Source: Campylobacterota bacterium (GTDB taxonomy: Bacteria > Campylobacterota > Campylobacteria > Campylobacterales > JALSKU01). From it: 8,625 nucleotides of DNA. A program made the translations under genes and the position numbers. Below the pieces are notes generated by a model. It was not told the DNA's origin. It did not search any database and saw only the letters and a list, made by a program, of their open reading frames with translations. Below are positions 1 to 6,512 of this stretch, one piece after another. The stretch lies in NCBI GenBank assembly GCA_013153915.1, contig JAADDL010000127.1:1-8625 (forward strand), read 5' to 3'. Each line of letters begins with the position of its first letter. Within the stretch, counting starts at the first letter, position 1.

Positions 1-853
1 TATAAACTATCTCTCTAGCTACATAGTTCCATAAAAGAAGGTCTGTTTGCGGTCTAAATATGATAGTATCATCAGCCAAATCGCAAGTTCTATGGGTGTA
101 AGTTTGGATACTTACAACTTTTACACGATCCGGATCACTTAGTTTTCTATCGGTACATCTTGACCAAAGTATAGGGTGCATCTCCGCCATATTTGAACCC
201 CAAACTATGATAGTGTCGGTTAGTTCTATATCATCATAACAACCGCTTGGCTCATCTATACCGAATGTCTGATAAAATCCCACAACCGCACTTGCCATAC
301 AGTGTCTAGCGTTGGGGTCTATCGCATTACTTCTAAAACCGCCTTTCATCATCTTTTGAGCGGCATAACCTTCGGTGATAGTGTATTGACCGCTACCAAA
401 TACGGCAACACCCTCCGGACCACTTTTTTTAAGAGCATACTTGATGTGTTTTTCCATCTCGTCAAACGCTCTTTTCCAAGATACGGGTTTGAATTTTCCA
501 TATTTGTCAAACTCACCCTTTTCGTTTACTCTAAGTAGAGGGGTTTTGAGTCTGTCGGCACCATACATTATCTTAGCGTTAAAGTAACCTTTGATACAGT
601 TCAAACCTCTATTTACCGGAGCGGCAGGATCACCTTTGACGGCTACTATCCTCCTGTTTAAACCTTCGCCTTTGGTAGCGAGCATGATACCACACCCCGT
701 ACCGCAAAAACGACAGGCGGCCTTATCCCATCTCCAGCCCGCTTCTGCTTGATTTGCTGCAGCTTCGACTTCACTCGGTATACTCATACCGATAGCTGCT
801 GCAGCACTAGCCGCGGCTGAACTTTTAAGAAAATCTCTTCTTGAAAGTGCCAT
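1..853 (-). CDS. napA: Periplasmic nitrate reductase catalytic subunit NapA, N-terminal part (3' end outside window)
   Basis: NapA is the molybdopterin (bis-MGD) subunit that reduces nitrate to nitrite in the periplasm. Translating the minus strand from the ATG at 853-851 gives 284 codons with no stop, leaving the window in frame; full NapA is about 900 residues, so this is roughly the first third. Residues 1-32 form a Tat signal with SRRDFLK at 4-10 followed by an Ala-rich stretch. Cys47, Cys50, Cys54 and Cys86 match the [4Fe-4S] pattern, and Cys185 in the NARHCMAS segment is the expected molybdenum ligand. A strong Shine-Dalgarno (AGAAGGAG) lies a few bases upstream of the ATG and supports this start. 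It is the first gene after a 125-nt intergenic region, so it probably heads a nap operon continuing leftward. A related formate dehydrogenase is unlikely given the Mo-Cys context and the Tat/N-terminal match to NapA. Confidence 0.96.
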   Translation of the reverse strand, partial: MALSRRDFLKSSAAASAAAAIGMSIPSEVEAAANQAEAGWRWDKAACRFCGTGCGIMLATKGEGLNRRIVAVKGDPAAPVNRGLNCIKGYFNAKIMYGADRLKTPLLRVNEKGEFDKYGKFKPVSWKRAFDEMEKHIKYALKKSGPEGVAVFGSGQYTITEGYAAQKMMKGGFRSNAIDPNARHCMASAVVGFYQTFGIDEPSGCYDDIELTDTIIVWGSNMAEMHPILWSRCTDRKLSDPDRVKVVSIQTYTHRTCDLADDTIIFRPQTDLLLWNYVAREIVY

Positions 854-882
854 ATTTTCTCCTTCTAAATTTGTGTGAGAAT

Positions 883-888
883 ATTTTA
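883..888 (-). promoter_or_regulatory. napA: Putative napA -10 element (TAAAAT)
   Basis: TAAAAT on the minus strand matches the -10 consensus at 5 of 6 positions and would place the start site near 876-877, about 23 nt before the napA ATG. No -35-like hexamer sits at the usual distance (around 906-911), which would suit an activator-dependent promoter using the palindrome at 912-925. The competing promoter is TTGACT (925-920) with a 16-nt spacer and the extended -10 TGTTACTAT (906-898). The sequence alone cannot decide between them. Confidence 0.4.
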
Positions 889-911
889 GCACTATAGATA
901 GTAACATTTCT

Positions 912-925
912 ATGACTTAAGTCAA
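912..925. promoter_or_regulatory. Candidate CRP/FNR-family operator upstream of napA
   Basis: On the minus strand this reads TTGACTTAAGTCAT. It contains the perfect 12-bp palindrome TGACTTAAGTCA (913-924) and matches the FNR/Dnr-type consensus TTGAY-N4-RTCAA at all but the last position. It is centred about 65 bp upstream of the napA ATG and about 42 bp upstream of a start site inferred from a TAAAAT -10 element, which is class II activator spacing. The locus itself encodes a CRP/FNR protein with the matching E-x-x-S-R recognition helix. A caveat is that TTGACT could instead be an ordinary -35 hexamer. Confidence 0.6.
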
Positions 926-978
926 GAAAACAAAAAGATGAAAATTAATATAAAAAACTAAACTTTTTATTACAAAAT

Positions 979-2328
979 CTACTTATCGGGATAGTTTTCG
1001 ATAATCTTTGAAAGATTATCTTTAAGCCTTTGTATCATTTTAGAGACATGTATCAAACTTTCGGCAGATTCTATGGCTATATCTTCCGTAGCGTCTATAT
1101 TTTTACCGAAATTTTTCCTATCTTTTACACCCAGCTCCTTAAGAGCCAATTCTGCTTCATCAGCTATGATTTGTAACTCTTTTGCCGCGAGTTCCGCTCT
1201 TTTTAGCGCTTCATTGGAATACTCGAGTGCATTTCTAACTTTATCGGCAAATTTATTAATATGAGTTGAGGCTTCTTTAAGCTCATCCTCTCCGCAAACC
1301 TCGACTCTTAAAGGAGTATTTTGTTTAATAGGGTCTATATCGGATAACTCTTTTGCTTTTTCAACAAAGTTTTTAACATGTCTTTCCAGTGCTTTTGCGG
1401 TAAAATATGTATAAAAAATAATTAAAAGAGCCAACATCCCGGAGATATATAAGAAATTTTTAATAAAATCACTCTTTGCTTCGCTGTATTCCGTATAAAG
1501 CCAAACCGCTTCATCCATAGTTTTTAAGAGTTTGACATTAGTTTTATGTATATACTCTATACCTTTTTGTATTTTATTCTCTTTTGCAATGAGATTTTCT
1601 ATATAAGTTTTAAAATTTTTCCAATATTGATAATTTTGAAGCACAATATCATCTAATTTTTTTCTATTTTTTATCAAAGAATCTTTTGTAAAAGACATCA
1701 GTGTTCTATCATACATTTTCATAGCTTCATAGTATGTATAGTAATAGCTCTGAGAAGAAGTATCAAGGTATCTAACAAGATACAAGCCCATCCTTTGAGA
1801 GAGCATTCTTTGGCGACCGGAAAGATCTATGTAATGACCCGGCAGATTTTCCTTCACCATAGCTTTGACCACTTTATCGGAGATTTTTAGAAGATCATCA
1901 AAACTATTCATCATAATCTCTTTGTCTTTCTTGATGTCCCTTTCATACTCTTCAACCTCTTGTATCGTTTTTTTGAAAGGTATCCATATTTTCAAAACTT
2001 GATCGAGTTTCTCTTTTATCTCCCTGTTTGGCGGCTTATATACATTTAACTTTTTATTGCCGTTTATCAAAATATATAGATTTTTCTCAAATGTCTCTAT
2101 ATCGTCGTTTAAAATTTGAAAATCAAAATTTTCACTGCTTTTAGAGTAAAATATCTCTTTGGTTATCTTTTGAGAGAGCATTCTTTGGCGGCCCGCTATA
2201 TTGATGATATATGAGTCGCCCTCTTGTTTTTTATTTAAATATATGGTTAAGACTACGTTTGTTATCACTATGAGTGAGAGCATTCCGCCGATGAAGTTTA
2301 TCTTGCTGCTTATCTTTGTTAAAATCAT
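979..2328 (-). CDS. Two-TM membrane sensor with tandem PilJ/NarX-type periplasmic domains, no recognisable output domain
   Basis: The predicted protein has 449 residues. A membrane segment at about 10-31 and another at about 290-313 enclose a periplasmic region of roughly 260 residues. That region holds two copies of the same box, GRQRMLSQ, at about 46-53 and 171-178, each followed by helical sequence. This is the hallmark of the PilJ N-terminal sensory family (Pfam PilJ), which includes the nitrate/nitrite-sensing P-box region of NarX. The cytoplasmic tail of about 135 residues begins like a HAMP linker and continues as Ala/Glu/Lys-rich probable coiled coil. I see no histidine kinase, GGDEF or full methyl-accepting hairpin. 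The open frame extends to a TTG at 2334, but the ATG at 2328 is preferred because TAGGA (2339-2335) sits 6 nt before it and directly abuts the TTG. The gene follows the CRP/FNR gene by 8 nt, so the two are probably co-translated. Sensing of nitrate or nitrite is an inference. Confidence 0.82.
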   Translation of the reverse strand: MILTKISSKINFIGGMLSLIVITNVVLTIYLNKKQEGDSYIINIAGRQRMLSQKITKEIFYSKSSENFDFQILNDDIETFEKNLYILINGNKKLNVYKPPNREIKEKLDQVLKIWIPFKKTIQEVEEYERDIKKDKEIMMNSFDDLLKISDKVVKAMVKENLPGHYIDLSGRQRMLSQRMGLYLVRYLDTSSQSYYYTYYEAMKMYDRTLMSFTKDSLIKNRKKLDDIVLQNYQYWKNFKTYIENLIAKENKIQKGIEYIHKTNVKLLKTMDEAVWLYTEYSEAKSDFIKNFLYISGMLALLIIFYTYFTAKALERHVKNFVEKAKELSDIDPIKQNTPLRVEVCGEDELKEASTHINKFADKVRNALEYSNEALKRAELAAKELQIIADEAELALKELGVKDRKNFGKNIDATEDIAIESAESLIHVSKMIQRLKDNLSKIIENYPDK

Positions 2329-2334
2329 TTTCAA

Positions 2335-2339
2335 TCCTA
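2335..2339 (-). promoter_or_regulatory. Shine-Dalgarno overlapping the upstream stop codon; sets the sensor gene start
   Basis: The minus strand reads TAGGA, in which TAG is the stop codon of the CRP/FNR gene. The spacing to the ATG at 2328-2326 is 6 nt, while the upstream in-frame TTG at 2334-2332 has none. This supports the ATG as the start and suggests translational coupling with the regulator gene. Confidence 0.6.
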
Positions 2340-3008
2340 CTCGTATATCTCTTTTAAAGCGTTAAAATCTTTGATAAAGACTTTGCCGTTTATAACCTCT
2401 ATCAACTCATTTCTAACCAACTTTTTCAATATCCTTGAGAGTGTTTCGGGCTGAAGATGCAACGAGTATGCTATCTCATGCTTTTTCATACTATTGAATG
2501 AGTCTAAATCGTTACAAAGCATATTAGCCACCTTTGCCATACCGTCATAAACTATATCCCTGTTGACTATAAATTGTAGTTGAAGTATAGATTTATAAGA
2601 CTCTTCGAGTATTCTTCTTAAAATTTCTGGCTTTGTTAAAAACAAGGATTTGAACTTCTTGACATCGATCAATAAAACTTCACACTCCTTTACAGTTTCG
2701 ACACTATAAAACACCCCCAAAGCCTCATCATCTTTGGCACATAGATTTGATACCGTATATATAAAAGAGTTTTTGTGTAATTTATTTAAAAAAATCTCAT
2801 TATCAAATCTATCGACCTTATAAAGTTTCACTTCACCTTCGGTCAAAAAATATATATACTCAAGCTTATCTTTTTCATAAAAAATATTGCTGTTTTTAGG
2901 ATATACTTGCAATTTGGAAATAGACGACAACAACTCAAGTTCATCATCATTTAAACAATCAAAAATAGGAATCTTTTTTAAATTATTTTTGATCTGTATC
3001 TTTTTCAT
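2337..3008 (-). CDS. CRP/FNR-family transcriptional regulator (Dnr/NssR-like)
   Basis: The 223-residue protein has a cNMP-binding-type beta-barrel sensor domain at about 10-120, a long dimerisation helix at about 125-155 and a winged helix-turn-helix at about 160-215. The recognition helix, QPETLSRILKKL, carries E188, S191 and R192, the E-x-x-S-R signature that reads TTGA half-sites in FNR/Anr/Dnr proteins. Its cysteines (18, 90, 109, 165) do not form the N-terminal FNR iron-sulfur cluster pattern, so direct oxygen sensing by that route is unlikely. Dnr-like nitric oxide sensing through haem, or NssR-like nitrosative sensing, fits the setting but is inferred. The ATG immediately follows the nirDL stop (TAGATG) and has AGAGG 5 to 6 nt upstream, so translation is probably coupled. 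Likely targets are nap and nir promoters, including the palindrome upstream of napA. Confidence 0.9.
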   Translation of the reverse strand: MKKIQIKNNLKKIPIFDCLNDDELELLSSISKLQVYPKNSNIFYEKDKLEYIYFLTEGEVKLYKVDRFDNEIFLNKLHKNSFIYTVSNLCAKDDEALGVFYSVETVKECEVLLIDVKKFKSLFLTKPEILRRILEESYKSILQLQFIVNRDIVYDGMAKVANMLCNDLDSFNSMKKHEIAYSLHLQPETLSRILKKLVRNELIEVINGKVFIKDFNALKEIYE

Positions 3009-4019
3009 CTATGCCTCTAAATCGGTTACGAATTTATCTTCCCATTTATACACATCATCCGTAAAGTATTTTACTCTTACTTTTTTAAATTCTCTTGAAG
3101 AGTACAGGTATCTATTTGAGTGAAAAACAACCTCTTTTTCCATCTCTTTGACTATAGCGTCGGTTTCATCTTTTGTTTTCCCATGAACCATAGAAAAAAG
3201 ATTATACGGCCAATTTGGATATTTCGGCCTAAGATAGCAGTGGCTAACCGCACTAAAAGAGGCTATCTTTTCTCCCATCTCTTGAGCAATCTCTTCATCG
3301 ATATCCCAAACTACCATAGCATTTGCGTTAAAACCGGCTTTTCTATGGTTTAGTATAGCCGCATATCTTCTCATCACTCCGGCATTTTTTAATTCATCAA
3401 GGATATCAAAAAATTTTTCATACGATACGCCTATCTTTTCAATCATATCTTTAAAAGGCTCTTTTGTTATCTCTATATCGTTTTGCGCATATTTTATGAT
3501 ATTTTTATGCAAATCGTTAATCTCTATATCTTTATGCACTCTTCTTTTGATTTTCTCTTTTTTTGGAGCTTTTCCCGTAGTATCCATCTTTACCGCTATC
3601 TTAAAAAGCTTTATGGTGGGTAAAGCTATATACTCTTTAGCGTTTGATAATTCGCTAAGCAAAGAGATACTCTTTTCTAATCCGAGCTTGCTATCGGGTG
3701 GTACGGCTATGGTAAACCAGATATTAAACTCATGGTCTCTTTCATAGTTGTGAGAAACTCCCGGATGCGAATTTATAACTTCTACCGCATTATCTATGTC
3801 ATTTTCATCCACTTTAAAAGCCACGAGAGAAGATCGGTATCCCAACCTTTTGGTATCAAATATCGCCGAGATTTGACGAATCGTACCTTTATCTTTTTCA
3901 CTCTTAACGATATCTAAAACCTCTTCCTCGCTACAATCCAAACTCTTTGCAATACTCTCAAACGGTCTTGGAGAAAGAGGAAAATTCTTTTGAATTTCAT
4001 ACAAAATCTTATCTCTCAT
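3009..4019 (-). CDS. nirDL: Fused sirohaem decarboxylase (NirDL/AhbAB-type, two AsnC/Lrp-like halves)
   Basis: NirD/L/G/H and AhbA/B proteins remove the two acetate carboxyls of sirohaem to give 12,18-didecarboxysirohaem, an intermediate for haem d1. This 336-residue protein contains two homologous halves. Each has a winged-helix AsnC-like N-part followed by an alpha/beta RAM-like part. Half 1 (about 1-145) has GTIRQISAIFD near 45 and GVSHNYERDHEFNIWF near 87. Half 2 (about 168-336) has GVMRRYAAILNHRKAGF near 214 and AVSHCYLRP with NWPYNLF after it. A Lys/Arg-rich linker at about 150-163 joins them. The repeated R(Q/R)-x-x-A-I and V-S-H-x-Y motifs separate this family from ordinary Lrp regulators. 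The length of about 330 residues is that of fused NirDL proteins. AAAAAGG lies 6 nt before the ATG. No separate nirG or nirH is seen here, so this single chain may carry the whole activity. Confidence 0.92.
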   Translation of the reverse strand: MRDKILYEIQKNFPLSPRPFESIAKSLDCSEEEVLDIVKSEKDKGTIRQISAIFDTKRLGYRSSLVAFKVDENDIDNAVEVINSHPGVSHNYERDHEFNIWFTIAVPPDSKLGLEKSISLLSELSNAKEYIALPTIKLFKIAVKMDTTGKAPKKEKIKRRVHKDIEINDLHKNIIKYAQNDIEITKEPFKDMIEKIGVSYEKFFDILDELKNAGVMRRYAAILNHRKAGFNANAMVVWDIDEEIAQEMGEKIASFSAVSHCYLRPKYPNWPYNLFSMVHGKTKDETDAIVKEMEKEVVFHSNRYLYSSREFKKVRVKYFTDDVYKWEDKFVTDLEA

Positions 4020-4063
4020 ATAAAGCCTTTTTACTATTTGAGAAAGTTTATCTAAAACTATGT

Positions 4064-4069
4064 TATAAT
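4064..4069 (+). promoter_or_regulatory. Extended -10 promoter (TGTTATAAT) for the Met8/CysG-N-type gene
   Basis: TGTTATAAT at 4061-4069 is a perfect extended -10 (TGnTATAAT) and lies 20 nt upstream of the ATG at 4090. A TTGAGA at 4038-4043 is a possible -35, but the 20-nt spacer is long, so the extended -10 probably carries most of the activity. The predicted start is near 4076, giving a short leader with AGAGG as ribosome binding site. Confidence 0.65.
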
Positions 4070-4070
4070 A
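4065..4070 (-). promoter_or_regulatory. Possible -10 (TATTAT) for the nirDL operon, overlapping the divergent promoter
   Basis: Read on the minus strand, the same AT-rich block gives TATTAT, matching 5 of 6 -10 positions. It would start transcription near 4058 and leave a leader of about 39 nt before nirDL. The only non-coding space for a nirDL promoter is the 70 nt between 4020 and 4089. AT-rich DNA easily produces such matches, so confidence is low. Confidence 0.3.
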
Positions 4071-4089
4071 CAGTTAAAAAAGAGGTTTT

Positions 4090-4659
4090 ATGAGCTACTT
4101 TCCCGCTTATTTAAAGATGGATAATAAAAAGATTTTGGTAGTAGGGGGCGGAAAAATCGCTTTTGAAAAGCTCTCTCATTTGCTTGATTTTACAAAAGAT
4201 ATAACTATCCTTGCAGATAAAATCTCCAAAGAAATAAAAGAGTTATCCAACGACAACGGACTAAAAATCATCGTCAAAAAATACCGACAAAACGATATCG
4301 ACGGATACGACATAGCGATAGTGGCGGTTGATGATATAAACCTTCAAAAAGATATCTACAATGAAGCTAAAAGCAAACATATCCTATGTAACAGCGTGGA
4401 TTCTATCAAATATTGCGATTTTATATTTCCGTCATACATCAAAAAGGGGGATTTGGTCGTTTCCGTCTCTACTTCAGGCGCCTCTCCCGCGGTAGCCAAA
4501 TATCTTAGACGATACATTCAAAACCATATCCCTAAAGATATAGACAAATTTTTAGAGGATATGAAAAACTTAAGAGATAAAATGCCAAAAGGCAAAGCGA
4601 GGATGAAATTTTTTGACGAAAAGGTTAAGAGATTTTTCAATCGCCAAACTAAGAGTTAA
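4090..4659 (+). CDS. Precorrin-2 dehydrogenase / sirohydrochlorin ferrochelatase (CysG N-terminal domain, Met8-like)
   Basis: This enzyme oxidises precorrin-2 to sirohydrochlorin using NAD and, in Met8p and CysG, also inserts iron to make sirohaem. The 189-residue protein starts with YFPAYLKM, then a Rossmann glycine motif VVGGGKIAFEK at about 17-27. NSVDSIKYCDFIFPS at about 101-115 contains Asp104, corresponding to the catalytic Asp of CysG/Met8 enzymes. SVSTSGASPAVAKYLR further on is the family signature before the helical C-terminal part. It is at the short end for the family and lacks any fused methyltransferase, which is supplied by the neighbouring nirE. It is the only plus-strand gene here, with its own extended -10 and AGAGG 5 nt before the ATG, and its last 11 nt overlap the nirE 3' end. 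It could serve both sirohaem and haem d1 synthesis. Whether it chelates iron or is SirC-like (dehydrogenase only) cannot be decided from sequence. Confidence 0.93.
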   Translation: MSYFPAYLKMDNKKILVVGGGKIAFEKLSHLLDFTKDITILADKISKEIKELSNDNGLKIIVKKYRQNDIDGYDIAIVAVDDINLQKDIYNEAKSKHILCNSVDSIKYCDFIFPSYIKKGDLVVSVSTSGASPAVAKYLRRYIQNHIPKDIDKFLEDMKNLRDKMPKGKARMKFFDEKVKRFFNRQTKS

Positions 4660-5383
4660 ACCAATCCAACTTATCTCTTAACTCTACGACCCTACCCACC
4701 ACTATCAGTGCCGGTGTAGGTAATTCTTTGGCGTCTTTAGCGATATGTTCGAGTGTAGAGACGACTACTTTTTGCTCTTTTAAAGTTCCTTTGCTTATTA
4801 CGGCAACCGGATAGTCCTTGGGTTTGCCGATTTCTATAAGCTTGGATGATATTTTAGAGAGATTATGAAGTCCCATCAAAAATACAATAGTATCGTCACT
4901 CTTTAAAGAGTCCCAATCTATCTGTGAAGTCGGCTTATTTGGAGATTCGTGTCCTGTGATAACTTTAAAAGAGACCGCTATACCCCTATGAGTCACGGGA
5001 ATACCCGCATACGCGGGAACGCTTACGGCGGAAGTGATACCGGGTATTATCTCAAACTCCACACCTCTTTCTTTTAGATAAATACCCTCTTCTCCGCCTC
5101 TTCCGAAAACAAAAGGGTCTCCGCCTTTTAATCTAACGACAATATCGTTTTTTAGAGCATTTTGATATATGGTTTCGTTTATCTCGTCTTGAGGCAATGT
5201 GTGTCTGCCATCCTCTTTTCCGACATACACAAACTCACAACCACTTTTCGCCTCTTTTAAAATATCGGGGTTTGCTAACCTATCGTATATGATAACATCC
5301 GCTTTTTGTACCGCTTTTAAAGCTTTTACGGTCAAAAGCTCTATGTCTCCTGGTCCCGCACCCGTCAAATAAACTTTTCCCAT
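4649..5383 (-). CDS. nirE: Uroporphyrinogen-III C-methyltransferase (SUMT)
   Basis: SUMT methylates uroporphyrinogen III at C2 and C7 using S-adenosylmethionine to form precorrin-2, the branch point to sirohaem and haem d1. The 244-residue protein is a stand-alone CobA/NirE/CysG-C-type enzyme. Visible motifs in order are GKVYLTGAGPGD at the N-terminus, VRLKGGDPFVFGRGGEE near 84-100, IPGITSAVSVPAYAGIPVTHRG near 115-136, and ISKGTLKEQ with TPALIVVGRVV towards the C-terminus. The frame also opens at a TTG three bases upstream (5386), but GAGGGG (5394-5389) lies 5 nt before the ATG at 5383 and only 2 nt before the TTG, so the ATG is preferred. The ATG shares one base with the nirJ stop (TGATG), which indicates coupling. 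It is named nirE from context; the sequence alone would equally fit a cobA-type SUMT. The stop lies in an 11-nt convergent overlap with the plus-strand ferrochelatase gene. Confidence 0.93.
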   Translation of the reverse strand: MGKVYLTGAGPGDIELLTVKALKAVQKADVIIYDRLANPDILKEAKSGCEFVYVGKEDGRHTLPQDEINETIYQNALKNDIVVRLKGGDPFVFGRGGEEGIYLKERGVEFEIIPGITSAVSVPAYAGIPVTHRGIAVSFKVITGHESPNKPTSQIDWDSLKSDDTIVFLMGLHNLSKISSKLIEIGKPKDYPVAVISKGTLKEQKVVVSTLEHIAKDAKELPTPALIVVGRVVELRDKLDWFNS

Positions 5384-6510
5384 CAAATCCCCTCTCTTTG
5401 CTCATCTCTTAGATAGCACGACGGATCTTCAGCCCAAAGATCTCCGTCACTAACGGCATACGCCCTGCTTCTGCTACCTCCGTTACAAATATCCAAAACT
5501 CCGCAATCTTTACACTTTCCGCCTAATTGTCTCGGTTTTTCTCTCAATTTTTCAAGAATTTCACTATCTTTATCCAACCAGATCTTATCAAAACTATTCT
5601 CTTTCATATCTCCGATGAAAAACGGAAAAAACGGATCGGGCTTTACTCTACCCTCCCAGTCGATATTGCCAAGTCTAACTCCGGCGCTATTTCCGCCCCA
5701 AGCTCTAACTCTTTTTAACATTTCATCTTTTTTATCGGGATATATCTTTGAAAATTTTTCAACTAGCAAAATAGCGTCCATCTCCATATTACCGGTGACT
5801 ATATCTATCTTTTTGCCTATTTTTTGATACTCCAAAGCTTTATCTATGATATAGTTTACAAATTCCAACCTCTTCTCTTTGGTTAAATCCATCTTTAGAT
5901 TATCAAGTCCTCGACCGCTATATACCAAATGTGAAAGATAAAGCTTATCGACACCGATATCTTCGGCAAGTTTAAAAATATCGTAAAAACTATCTTGAGT
6001 TTCAGCCGTCATGGTAAATCTTATACCGGCGTTTCCTCCATGTTTTTGTATCAGCTTGATAGCCTCAATACTTTTTTCAAAAGCCCCTTTTAAACCTCTA
6101 AACGCGTCATGAACTTCTCCGATACCGTCTATGCTGATGCCTATGTAGTTAAATTTTTCTATTATCTTATCTACATTTTTTTCATTAACATAAAGTCCGT
6201 TGGTCGATAGGTATGTTATGATACCCCTATCTCTCATAGTATCTGCTATATCAAAGATATCTTTTCGTATCAGAGGCTCTCCGCCGCTAAAGATGACAAA
6301 TTTGACATTCGCTTTTTTTAAGTCGTCTATCGCATCCAAGATAAACTCGGTACTCAAGGCGTCTTTAGAATTAGCGTCCGCGTAAGAATAGCAGTGACGA
6401 CAAGCAAGGTTACACCTGTTGGTAAAATTCCAAATTACGATACTACCATCAAGATTTCTACTTTTTTTGTCGTTAAGAACGGAGTCTATAAGGTTGGAAA
6501 TTCTTAACAT
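5383..6510 (-). CDS. nirJ: Haem d1 biosynthesis radical SAM protein NirJ
   Basis: NirJ acts on didecarboxysirohaem in haem d1 synthesis, replacing the propionate side chains at two positions to lead to the oxo groups. The 375-residue protein has the radical SAM cluster motif C-x3-C-x2-C at Cys33, Cys37 and Cys40 (WNFTNRCNLACRHCYS) and the SAM-contacting FSGGEPL near 96-103. A C-terminal auxiliary iron-sulfur site of the NirJ/SPASM type has Cys333, Cys336, Cys342 and Cys365 (CKDCGVLDIC and EDPSCY). GRVKPDPFFPFFIGD before it corresponds to the conserved P-D-P-F region of the family. The N-terminus MLRISNL matches the family start. The ribosome binding site is unremarkable: AAGGT lies about 10 nt upstream of the ATG, inside the end of nirF. 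It lies 2 nt after nirF and overlaps nirE by one base. The related AhbD and PqqE enzymes are less likely given the flanking nirE and nirF. Confidence 0.95.
   Translation of the reverse strand: MLRISNLIDSVLNDKKSRNLDGSIVIWNFTNRCNLACRHCYSYADANSKDALSTEFILDAIDDLKKANVKFVIFSGGEPLIRKDIFDIADTMRDRGIITYLSTNGLYVNEKNVDKIIEKFNYIGISIDGIGEVHDAFRGLKGAFEKSIEAIKLIQKHGGNAGIRFTMTAETQDSFYDIFKLAEDIGVDKLYLSHLVYSGRGLDNLKMDLTKEKRLEFVNYIIDKALEYQKIGKKIDIVTGNMEMDAILLVEKFSKIYPDKKDEMLKRVRAWGGNSAGVRLGNIDWEGRVKPDPFFPFFIGDMKENSFDKIWLDKDSEILEKLREKPRQLGGKCKDCGVLDICNGGSRSRAYAVSDGDLWAEDPSCYLRDEQREGI
5389..5394 (-). promoter_or_regulatory. nirE: Shine-Dalgarno (GAGGGG) inside the nirJ 3' end; sets the nirE start
   Basis: GAGGGG on the minus strand lies within the last codons of nirJ, 5 nt upstream of the nirE ATG. 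The alternative TTG start would be only 2 nt away, which is too close for efficient initiation. Confidence 0.6.
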
Positions 6511-6512
6511 TA

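Noticed and set aside
302..538. 78-codon plus-strand open frame opposite napA
   Set aside because: It is antisense to conserved NapA coding sequence, has no family resemblance and has no plausible ribosome binding site.
951..970. Possible terminator between the sensor gene and napA (TAAAAA-N7-TTTTTA)
   Set aside because: The stem is entirely A/T with no G-C pairs and is not followed by a distinct hairpin/U-tract arrangement; such pairings are frequent in AT-rich intergenic DNA.
2329..2334. TTG start two codons upstream of the chosen ATG of the sensor gene
   Set aside because: The Shine-Dalgarno TAGGA directly abuts the TTG, while the ATG has a 6-nt spacer.
3009..4019. Reading the AsnC/Lrp-like gene as a transcriptional regulator
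   Set aside because: The tandem halves with R-Q/R-x-x-A-I and V-S-H-x-Y motifs, and the nir context, fit the sirohaem decarboxylase family rather than DNA-binding Lrp proteins.
4038..4051. FNR-like box in the nirDL/ferrochelatase intergenic region (TTGAGAAAGTTTAT)
   Set aside because: Only one half-site matches; the second half reads TTAT rather than TCAA.
4652..4685. Inverted repeat AGAGTTAA ... TTAACTCT at the nirE/ferrochelatase convergent end
   Set aside because: It has only 8 bp of stem with an 18-nt loop and no T-tract on either side, and it lies largely in nirE coding sequence. It is too weak to call a bidirectional terminator.
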